From contig JADDOH010024895.1 in NCBI GenBank assembly GCA_016648135.1, positions 124,001-188,000 of the forward strand: a DNA stretch of 64,000 bases. Direction: 5' to 3'. The notes beneath the pieces were generated by a model. It ran no database searches, was not told where the DNA came from, and was given only the letters and a program-made list of their open reading frames with translations. The position numbers were made by a program, and so were the translations under genes. Positions 45,534 to 55,220 of the stretch are shown here, piece by piece (within the stretch, counting starts at the first letter, position 1; each line of letters opens with the position of its first letter). The stretch is from Agrypnia vestita (Eukaryota > Arthropoda > Insecta > Trichoptera > Phryganeidae).

Positions 45534-45650
45534 TACACAGATATCGAAAGTTTGTTTTAAATAATGAAATATTAAAGGCAAGTTCCTATATAATAATAGT
45601 TTTAAATATTATTTATTGATTTGGCATTTAGTTTGTGGAATGACATGATA

Positions 45651-45857
45651 ATTTATAGATAAATAAAATACTTGTGTAAGACCATTTTTGAGTTCTATTT
45701 ATACACGACTAGTTTCGAGAGCCATGGATGCTCTCATCTACAGGTGAGAATATAAACATTTTATATTCTCACCTGTAGATGAGAGAGACTCGAAACTAGT
45801 CGTGTATAAATTGAACTCAAAAGTGGTCTTACACAAGTATTTTATTTATCTATAAAT
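45651..45857. repeat. 207-bp near-perfect palindrome
   Basis: Arms of about 100 bp are centred on 45758 (CAT loop). They share ATTTATAGATAAATAAAATA, CTTGTGTAAGACCA, CACGACTAGTTTCGAG and ATCTACAGGTGAGAATATAA. The only sizable asymmetry is an extra ~14 bp (AGCCATGGATGCTC region) in the left arm. Confidence 0.9.
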
Positions 45858-47499
45858 GATATTAAATGTTCAAAACGCTATTGGTTGAGATTCCTATAAA
45901 AAAATTAAATACAACATAAACAAAACTATACGTTCCACAAAACTACAATCATTAAAAAAAAATACTTCGATATGTTGATAATTTAACTATCCTATTAATC
46001 ACCTTTCGATCCCCAGAATTCAACAGTCGATAAGTTATTTGCTGATAAGCAATATACGTAATGTAACTACATCTTCTTTGTTTTCTAAATCGTCATATAA
46101 TAAATAATAAAATAAAACACAAATGCACACTAATAATCTAGGACTAATAAAATCAAACATTAGTGATGTACCTATCCGGTAAATAATGCATTAGAACGCT
46201 CTGAATAATATCCAAGGATTTTCCAAAAATCATTTTTGTTTTTATTATAGGTATGTAAAAATGATGGACTAGAAGTTAAAGTAAAAGTCTTAGCTGGAAA
46301 ACTCATCAATTATGTGAGGAGTACGGTGTATAAGTGGCATTTGCAATTTCAAAAGGATGATAATAAATATTTTCATATACCTACATAACCACTGGGCCAC
46401 TATCTCAAATATCCCAGTGAACGAGCTTAGGTACATACCTACCAAATATGTAGTTCAAATGTCTATTCTTCAGAAAAAACTTACAATTGTAACTTCCAAA
46501 GTAACTCGATGTAAATAATCTCTTAACTACAGTTAAATTAACTGTTTTGTTAAACTGTTAACTAACAAAACCATACTATTTCCTCCTGTTTCCAGTCGCG
46601 CTCTTCAAAGTCTCATTAACACATACGTACTTATAAAAAATAACAATTAATTAAATTATCACAAACATATAAACATTATTTTTATGTACTGTATACAAAA
46701 ATATTTTTTCGAGTATTATAGGTAGGTACATATATACACTTATTTAAATGTGATCTACAGTAAAATATTTTCTATTCCATCATTCATAGATTATTAACCT
46801 TTTGCATATCTTATTTATAACAACGAGTTGTCATCTTTAAGGTAATTACAAGCATTGAGACAAGGTCAAACAAAGGTTATTAAATGTAACCGGGATATCT
46901 TACTATGAAATGTATCGATCCCCAGACTGGAAATATGACAATATTACTCGTATTTGTTTGTATTTTAGTTCTTCGTGGTACCTACCTACCTACCTAACGA
47001 ATGGTGGAAACATAACAAAAATTATAAAATTAATCGACTGGTGGTAGGTACCTACCTACACTCCCGCTCAAATTCGAGTAGGTACCTACCTACTTACCTT
47101 GGTAGGTACTCGCCAGCATTTTAAATAATATTTGTGTTTACCCAAACGAAAAGTTATAATAATAATAATAATGATGATAATTATTTGAAACTGAAATAAT
47201 TATATAATTGTAACTGAATATTTTAAATAATGCAAATGAATTTCCAGATTTTGGCGGCAATGCTGTTTATTTTCCAGATACATTCTATCAACTACTTCGC
47301 AGGTATAAAATAAACCTAAAAGGCAAACTTTAACGCCGTGTACTTACATTTGATATCGTTTTCAGGTCATTTACTAAGACGCTTTTATATTCTTCGAGAA
47401 AAAGTTTTTAATCGATGCACAGTTTTGTTTTCGAGTCAATGTTTACATTCTGATTCTCTCCTACAATGTTTATTTTCACACTGTCAAATGCGAACTGCG
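45858..47499. other. Noncoding stretch with TACCTACC/GTAGGTAC blocks
   Basis: Runs of TACCTACC and its complement (46978-47108) resemble the abundant short motif of lepidopteran noncoding DNA. (AAT)n occurs at 47157-47172. No gene was recognised. Confidence 0.35.
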
Positions 47500-48013
47500 C
47501 CGCGATTCAGGTCAACTAGATACTAGATCACCGACAATATTTTTCAACGCCGCGGACTACATGCGCATACTTTGCGTCGCTCCAGAAAACTGCACATCAC
47601 TTCCTGATCCGACGGGAGACAGCACGCGGGATGACCTACAGACATAGTGGCTGGCGTCGTGCGATAAATAAACACGAATCGCTGCATCCATTCTATTTCG
47701 GAATCGATAAACAGTCCATAACGTCCCCGCGGGACGTTCCAAAACACGAGAAACACCAACAAAATCAAGATGGCATCCAGCTGGAATTAATAATTCAATT
47801 AGAATCTGGAACTTTATTTCTTCCAGTCAACTTTAAAGAGATATATGACATAAACATCGAGAGATATATTTACGCAATGATAACGCGCATGCGGCCATCG
47901 CGACCGCGACCAGCGTGCAAACGACGCAGACTACGAGCCGTTACTGAGTTATCTCTCAGAAGCGAGCTTGGAAGTCGCCCGCGTTGTGGACTCACAGCTG
48001 TTCCCGGCGGTAG
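47500..48013 (+). other. GC/CpG-rich island, possible promoter or 5' noncoding exon
   Basis: CpG-rich compared with its surroundings (GCGCATGCGGCCATCGCGAC), open for 128 codons at 47631-48017 but with no recognised domain. It contains CCCGGCG|GTAGGT near 48004-48016, a moderate splice donor. It lies 11 kb upstream of the tetraspanin-like exon, so a 5' exon of that gene is possible but unproven. Confidence 0.22.
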
Positions 48014-49591
48014 GTAGCCATCTTGAATTCGGTATTTGCGGCTTGTGCAGGGTGGGCAAAAAACACAGCGCCGTTATTATAAAAGAACATTGCGTTGCAA
48101 CTTCTAAAAGTGGATTTAAAATACATGCACACTAGCGAAAGAAAAAACTCAAAATGAACGCTTCGTCCATAGAAAGCACCTGGTTACACTACTTCGATGA
48201 ACTGCATGAAGTAAGCTGCAAGTTCGTGAATCCATTCATACATAGTAAAGGTTGCTCTGTGAGGTTGTGGTGTTTTGCGCGAAATTGAATGTCGTAATCG
48301 AAAATTTATTCTTTCATACGGGAGTAAGTTTATGAGTTGCTATTTTTATTTTCGTTGAAGTTATTGATACACTCTATTAAAAAAACATTTTAATGCGATT
48401 TTTGAATTGCACAAGGTGATGGGTGATGTTTTTCGAAACGATTGTGCTTATTTTTGTTTTGCGCTTAAACTTTGTTTTGTATGACATCGCTCGCGTTAAA
48501 GATTTGATATTAATTAGTTAAATACGATAAACATTTTATAAATGTACACGTTTAAGCTTGCTACGTTATAATATAGTATTATACTTCAACTATTTTTTTG
48601 TCTTACAAATGCCTATACAACTATAGGCTTTTGTAAGACAATGAATATGTTGAAGGTTTTATTCAATACGATAGCGTATTTGTAATTATTATTCATATTA
48701 TGTTACTTTCGTTATCGCTATTGAAAACTATTTATGAAGCATTTTTAATGCGATATTTGAATTGCATAAATTAAATATTAGTGATGCAAAAATACGAATA
48801 CAAATATTCGTATTTGCTGAATATTAGTTATTTACCGAATAGTCGTATTCGCCGAATAGTAGATATTTACCGAATACTCGATTATAAAGGGAAAAAATAT
48901 CATTTATATTGCTAAAAAGCGTATATGGTAATAGGTGGGTTAGAATTTCAAGGCACAAAAATAATCGATGGACAAAAAATATTCTTGAAAGGAAAACCTT
49001 GAGTAGAAAAATAATCTAGAGGACACCTAGTCTCTACTGATGAAAAAGATGAAAGTATTACAGCAATGGGAGTTATATGAATATGTGTAAGTTTGGCGAA
49101 GGACCGAAAAGCAAAGGAGGCAACTTCACAGGGAGACCTTCATCCAGTATTGGATTGATGACAATGATTATATAAATTATTGGGCATCTAAGAAGATGTG
49201 CGTTTGTTTATAAAAGTATATGAAAAATTTTCATATACCGTCAAATCACTTTTAGAGATACTTTTTTTAACCCACACGATACTCGCTTCTGCTCAATAAT
49301 ATTTTACCGGGGGTGACGTGAGCTCTCGGCTTTATTCGGAATCGTTCGTTTTTCTTAGCGGGGACGCGTTGTGACGTCATTATTTGTTATCAAACAACAG
49401 AATTCCAATCGATGCATTTTTAAATATTGATGTCAATAATAGTAGAAAGTAAACGGTTCTCCAAAGTGAACCCCTCCCCCTCGTATCACACCATTACTAA
49501 TCGGGGCTGTTAGAAGCTGTGAATCTGTGAGGTAGGTAGGTACATACCTACATCCTTTTTAAAAAAAAAATCATATAGGTACGTAGGTAGG
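48014..49591. other. Noncoding stretch with a hairpin and a hAT-like end
   Basis: A hairpin at 48600-48639 pairs GTCTTACAAATGCCTATA with TATAGGCTTTTGTAAGAC (one mismatch, 4-nt loop). TAGTGATGCAAAAATACGAA at about 48779, followed by repeated CGAATA motifs, looks like one end of a hAT-type element whose other end was not found. Confidence 0.4.
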
Positions 49592-49593
49592 TA

Positions 49594-51512
49594 GGGTGAT
49601 TTCGCCAGTGTTCCGGCCACCTTCAGTAGTCGGCCACCAATTACTTCAACTTGAATAAACTTGACTCTCGCAATATAATTCAATAATATTTTGGAATGCT
49701 TTGAAGTCGGCCACTATTCCGCGAAAGAAACACAAAACTGCACCATCTTGCGTTTATTTTAGGTATCATTTAAGTAGACCCAAAAAATATGCCGGTGGTT
49801 ATGAGCTATCAATTTTGATTCTGGTTTTTCGGAAACGTCGTTAAGAAAATTTTCAAACTTTAAGTAGAAGTTGAATTAATTTGTTTGCACTGTATACGTA
49901 GCATTTATCGGAAAATACATGAACTAAATTTACGAGTTAAAATGATAAAACAGACATTTTCAATATTTTTATGTTGAAACTCGTGCGGCCGGTTACTGGG
50001 ACAATTTTTTCTACAAAATCCAGTGGTCGGCCGGGGCGGCCGACTACTGGGGGCGAATATTGGTTTTATTTTTGTCTCTTACGCTGTTTATGACACAAAA
50101 TTTACTAAGATTTTATGTGTTATATTAGTGAAAATAGCACTACTATCTAATAGCCAGTGGTCGGCCGCTAGTTACCATACTTATAATATGTTTTTTTTAA
50201 CTTAGAAGAGTGGGGCCGACAGCTGGTTGACGTGTTAAAATTGATGTATCATTAGTCGGCCATGCAGCATCTTAGGACGGTTTCGGTAGATTAAATTTAT
50301 CTTTTATCATCCTAATGTTAACTAAATATAGAAATTATTAATTTTGTATCAATGGCGACTAAAACTAATACACGTTTTTCATCAGTATATTGATGATAGC
50401 CTTCAAAAAGCCCTTTAAGCAGTAAGAGACGGGAAAAATACGCGCGGCTTATCAGAAGTTTGTTTGGAAATTGTTGTTCCCAGGGCAAAACTGCAGGACC
50501 GCATCAAGGGATGGGTATTGGAAAAAAACACGTCAAATGGAACCAAATCACTTTATATCGTTATCTGACGAAAACAAAATTGTTGAATCTTTAATAATCT
50601 TGTAATAGCATTAGCAAAATGTCATTTCCCTCTAAAAAACAAGAACTCCGACTACTGTGCAGCAAATTGTGAAGACAGAAAAAATAAAAACACGTACAGT
50701 AGCCGGCAAACATCTTGAAATTTTGCGGCATAGTGGGGGGACGTTTGCGCATCTACCTTTCTACCAACGAGACCCAAATTTCGTCGTCTGCGCATTCCCC
50801 CACTTCGCCAAAGAATTTCATGAAGTTTGCCGGCAACTGTATCTAAGATGAAAAACCGGGAGAAATATGGTATTTATTATTCATACGCCGGCCAGAATTG
50901 CGGAAAACATTATTAGCGCGTAGGTACTAAGAATACGCAAATTATATAAAAAGTTGGTTTAAGGACTTGAAAACCCATCTAATAGAAAACAACGATGAAG
51001 ATGTATTAGAAGACCTTAACCGGATTATAAATGGAGATGAAAGCGGCTTCAACATATAACCAAAATGCCCAATCGAAAAAATATTTATCTTTCTAGTTAC
51101 TAGTTTGTGATTATTAGTGTATTTTAAACGTACTTATGAACAAATTGAGACGATGTGTCGAAAAGCTTAAAAGGATTTAAGTATAAATTGAAAAAAAAAG
51201 CCTGCACAGCGCAAATTTCTAAAGGACGTCTGGCGGCCCTTTGCTAAAATCTGATGGCCGACTACTGACGCATAGGTGGCCGACAACTGACGCATAGATG
51301 GCCGACTACTAGCAAAACAGACATTTTTCATTAAAATATTATTTTAATTTTTATGGTTGGGCTAATTTTAAAAAGCAATAAATATGATAAAAATAAACTC
51401 CCTGTTCTTTAATAAATACGTGTTTTTCTAAACCACCTTTCTAAAATGAACTTACAATGATATTCCAAAGATGACTTTTCTGTAAAATGGCCGAATACTA
51501 GCACAATCACCC
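49594..51512 (+). mobile_element. 1.9-kb pogo/Tigger-like DNA transposon, dead
   Basis: The left end GGGTGATTTCGCCAGTGTTC and the inverted right end GGGTGATTGTGCTAGTATTC are flanked by TA (49592-49593, 51513-51514). The subterminal regions hold about a dozen copies of a GGCCGACTACTG-like motif in both orientations. The interior encodes a degraded transposase. Confidence 0.85.
50400..51070 (+). pseudogene. pogo/Tigger-like transposase remnant
   Basis: Frame-hopping translation gives a collinear pogo-type protein. First is a helix-turn-helix (LSEVCLEIVVPRAKLQDRIKG, after ALQAVRDGK). Then comes a second DNA-binding region, QQIVKTEKIKTRTV at 50657-50710. Then IKSWFKDLKTHLIENNDE, and the first catalytic box as NRIINGDESGFNI, matching the family pattern 'rI.N.DE.GF'. 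Many stops and small indels are present. The second and third acidic residues of the DDE/D triad are not found, because the element seems deleted after 51060. Confidence comes from the order of motifs plus the TA target site. Confidence 0.75.
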
Positions 51513-51514
51513 TA

Positions 51515-53095
51515 GGCTGGCAATCGACTTATTTAGGCGAGAATCTACCAGTCTAGGTATTGTGGATTAGCATTGTTACATCATATACCTATATTATATT
51601 ATATTGTTTATGGTTAATATTTTAATATTTAAAATGTTCAATGAAAACCAATTTTTTTAAACTTTTTAATTCGATTTTTCTAATCAGAATAATTTTCTTT
51701 ACAAATTACACTTGAATGTATATTTTAAATTGATTCTTCTTACCGGCAAGAAGCAAGAACAAACTCAATTATAAGTAAGATATAATTGGAGGTAAAGCGA
51801 CAATTACTCGTAATGAAGGGAAGGATTTATTCGACGACGAATTCCAAACTTCGTTATTCTCATTCAAGTTATGTTAGTATGACCAAAATGGAGGGAAATG
51901 TCAAGACGTTTGTCGAACGTCAAAAATAACAATTTTAACAGCGGTCAAGACAAGATTGTTACGTTATATTTATATTTTGAGAATAGACGGAACAGAAAAG
52001 TACCAACAATTAACTTAAACGTAATGTAAAAAAATCTAGTCAAAATTCTACGAATTTTCCTCGCTGTGCACACCGGACATCTAGGCACTTAGGTATTTAA
52101 GTACCCACCTAATCATAGTTTCAATCGATTTTTAAATTTTTTCTAACATTATGAATTGAAATTAATTCTAAACAAAACCAGCAAAGTAAATTTTTTTGAT
52201 TGCTTTGGATATTTTCTACTGCCTCGAAATACTCGACAAGATGAGTATTATAACCCGTGAAAAATCGCATAAGGTCATTCAAAATGATTCAATCATTGTC
52301 CAAGCATCGACAGACCATTCACGATCTGAAAGAACAAGCAGAGTTTTGTTTTTCCTCGTACATGTGTTGTTGCTGGTAAGAACATATTGTACTATTTTTA
52401 AAGAAATTTTGATGGATCCCTGACGAAACGACTTGTTATAATATTCTAATATACCTGCCTTGCCCGACTACAACAAAATGATGGGAAAATATAATGTTTT
52501 AAATGCAATAGAGACCTTTTCTATGATCATTTACTCTAATTGATAGATAATCAGAATTCATATAAACATTTCTGCACATTTTTATCGCAAAACCTAATTT
52601 TTTTTTGTAATGTATTCAAATTTATCTCAGTTACCCCATATAGGTAACGACATACAGCATGTAAAGGCAGTTAACAATTTAAATTATGTCGCAAAACTAT
52701 TCTTAAATAATCGTATTTCAAAATTTTCCAAGTCGTAATCAACACAAACCGTATACATCTTCTAACATGCCATTAATATTATTGTCCTGCCAGTACGAAT
52801 TCCTTCTATAGATCTGTAAATATTCATATTTTTTAGAAATATTTTTCTTGCATTGAGTACCTACCTAAACCTTTGTTGTTTTGATTGAAACGTGGGGAGC
52901 GGGTGTGCGCAATTCTATTACACATCTAAATATCCAATTAGGTTTCAAGCAAAGGTTAAAGATTTACACGATACTCGTAAATGATAAAAATTTAAAAATA
53001 TTAATTTTAAAAGCAATCATGTGTACAATCATAAAGCAATTCTTTGTCGGACAGGGACGGCAATAATGTAGTATATGCAGTAGATTATTTCGTGT
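51515..53095. other. Noncoding stretch, nothing recognised
   Basis: AT-rich sequence with no convincing coding frame or repeat boundary. Confidence 0.35.
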
Positions 53096-53122
53096 TCACT
53101 GTTGCAATTTTGAAGACATTAA

Positions 53123-53281
53123 TGCCGTTTGTCCCACGTATACTTTATCGCAGTCTTGACAATCGAGTCTATACACACCGTCTGTTTCTAAGCGATCTCG
53201 ATCCTTCGCTGATCTCAACAAATCCTTAATTTTTGAGTTGGTACCAAAAACTGTCTTAATGTCTCTTTTCTTGAGAGCTCT
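53123..53281 (-). pseudogene. PLE GIY-YIG N-terminal half, inverted
   Basis: The minus strand reads RALKKRDIKTVFGTNSKIKD, then LETDGVYRLDCQDCDKVYVG and QTA. It carries the GVY and YVG halves of the GIY-YIG signature and the CxxC knuckle. It is separated by inversion from the rest of the domain on the other strand. Confidence 0.88.
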
Positions 53282-53282
53282 G

Positions 53283-53648
53283 GCGCGTACAATTTCCAAA
53301 AGGGTCAACGAGCACAAACGGGCATGCAAACTCGGTCATCCAGAAAAATCAGCACTGGCTGAACATTTTCTGGATACCGGCCATCATTTTGCATTCGAAC
53401 CAAAAATCCTCGGAAAGCCTAAGAGTCACCATACGCGTCTTATCAAGGAAGCACTAGAAATCTACAAGCACTCAATAAATATTAATAGAGATGATGGTCT
53501 CATATTAAAAACATCTTGGTATCCGGCGCTTCAAAATCATTCTCGTCGCAGACTCCGCAGAGATAGTGATCAGACAACAGATGAATCATACAAACAACAC
53601 AATACAACATATCATGACTTCGGCACGGTATTGCAAGCCGATACTTAA
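53283..53648 (+). pseudogene. PLE GIY-YIG C-terminal half
   Basis: The plus strand reads ARTISKRVNEHKRACKLGHP, then AEHFLDTGHHFAFE and TRLIKEALEIYKHS, ending in a long divergent tail. It contains the Arg of SKRV and the Glu of KEALEIYK, which complete the nuclease active site in intact relatives. Confidence 0.88.
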
Positions 53649-53675
53649 CCACAACACCAACATTCAAGACAACAC

Positions 53676-53722
53676 ATCAGCCCTGATGATGGACCCTGCA
53701 ATGGGATCCGAAACGTCGGCCG
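53676..53722 (+). ncRNA. Hammerhead ribozyme motif, core intact (PLE copy 3)
   Basis: CTGATGA at 53683-53689, stem-II arms GGACCC and GGGATCC around TGCAAT, then GAAACGTC at 53710-53717. The GTC ending is the classic hammerhead cleavage triplet. Confidence 0.82.
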
Positions 53723-53799
53723 AAAAGGTCGTAACAACACGGCATAATACCCCAGTAAACACAAACTTGAAGATTCTGAGTGGCCGTGAAAACCTAAGA

Positions 53800-54939
53800 A
53801 CATTCTTATTTATTTTATTTAAATTACGCAGTATATAATCGACACAAAAATAAACTAAATGCAATAAAAGAAAAAAGGATAGTTTTCCTTATGTTCTACT
53901 CGACACCAGTTGTAAAAAGTTTCAATCCTTTAGTCAGCCACTGTTGTACGTTGAAGTCGAAAATGTTCAGTTCTTCTCTGAGGCAAGTTTGATAGATATA
54001 CTTTTCTGTATCTTCGTCAATGGCGCTACAGCCCATACCTATCTTTGGTCTCATGAATATTTCGTCCCCATATACTCCGAGTCTTTGCAACTGCCAACAA
54101 ATTCGGTATCTGAATTCGAAGCTCTTAGTATCTTTTTACGCTCTAGCTAAGTCGAAGTTTCCTCGCTTTTTCTCCTACCACCTGGTGAATTAATTATGGG
54201 AGTCGCCTCCAAAGCATTCTTCCTTTCTTACTCTCAAAACTGTTCCAAATTTTTCCTGATTTGATGAAGATAGCCCACGTTTCAACTGTAGTGCGGAAAC
54301 GTTTCAAGTATTGAATAATATATGTTATTTAAGTAAAATCTCAATTGAATATCGAAATCAAATTATAAAAATATATTTTCATAATTCATCCTTCCATAAA
54401 GATATCTATTTTGACAATTTGTAAACAAAGGCGTAATAATCTTGTTACATTTTTTTTAAAAATGACTACATAACGTAAAGTTATTATTTTAACTGTAACT
54501 ATATTATATGTACGTGAAACATTCTAATTTACATACAAGTCTTCAGCAATTCCGGTCGCCGATGTACATTTTTCGTTGGAATATGATAATAAATCATATT
54601 CTTAACTCGCTTAAAACTTTTTATGTTAATTGAATGTTGGAATATATTTACGTCGATTAATAAACAAAATTAAAGCAATTTATCACAATGAATGAGATTG
54701 TTCATTCTTCATGTAAAGTCAGACAACTATTGATAAATTTATTTATTATTCAGAGATTACCAATGCATAAAGTGTTCGTAATCCTCATACCTAAGTACCT
54801 ACCTACATTACAATATACAGAAATATTCAAATTAATGTACAACTTTTAACCCATAATCACATATTTTTAATATTTATTGCCGGTAAGATGTACGTAGGTA
54901 TATCAATAATATAATAATTTTCTTTTTAACTTCCTTTCT
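53800..54939. other. Noncoding stretch, possible decayed repeat
   Basis: The minus-strand frame at 53896-54150 (RLGVYGDEIFMRPKIGMGCS) looks protein-like but no family was recognised. A GATGAAG...GAAACGT pattern at about 54256-54305 resembles a hammerhead only loosely. Confidence 0.3.
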
Positions 54940-55220
54940 TTTAACTCGTGGCGTCTGATTGCTTGCTTGACGAAAAAACTTTGGATCGATTTTTATCCCT
55001 TTTCCTGGGATCCAATCGAGCTGAAAATTTGCAATTAGACTCGTGGCAACGATCAAGAAGATCTATTAAATTTTCGTTAAAAAAAAATCATAGTATAGTT
55101 CAATAAGTTGTATGGAGATTCCGACGCATATGGTAGACACGAAACCCGAAAATGAGAAAGGGAGTATTGTAAAAACTTGGTTTTTATGGGTTACTTTTTT
55201 GAAGTTGCAATAGAAGATAC
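54940..55220 (-). repeat. Interspersed repeat R, copy 2 (inverted relative to copy 1)
   Basis: It matches the reverse complement of 31815-32350 in two blocks, around 54945-55085 (GATCCAATCGAGCTGAAA, GATCTATTAAATTTTCGT) and 55155-55210 (GAAAGGGAGTATT, TTTTATGGGTTACTTTTTT). Confidence 0.7.

Larger units (their letters stand above)
53123..53790. mobile_element. Penelope-like element copy 3, with inverted 5' segment
   Basis: 53283-53790 is the plus-strand 3' part of a PLE. 53123-53281 is the adjoining upstream part in the opposite orientation. The break falls exactly between ...KVYVGQTA and RTISKR..., with one codon shared. This is the twin-priming type of 5' inversion. Its subtype differs from copies 1 and 2 (terminal repeat with CATAATACCCCAGTAAACAC). 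Confidence 0.88.

Noticed and set aside
47631..48017. 128-codon coding exon
   Set aside because: No protein similarity was recognised. The GC-rich island is listed only as a possible noncoding exon.
53896..54150. Host protein-coding exon on the minus strand
   Set aside because: The translation looks protein-like in places, but there are frame breaks, no splice-site pair and no recognised family.
54250..54310. Sixth hammerhead ribozyme
   Set aside because: GATGAAG and GAAACGTTT are present but the CTGATGA box is split by two extra bases and stem II does not pair convincingly.
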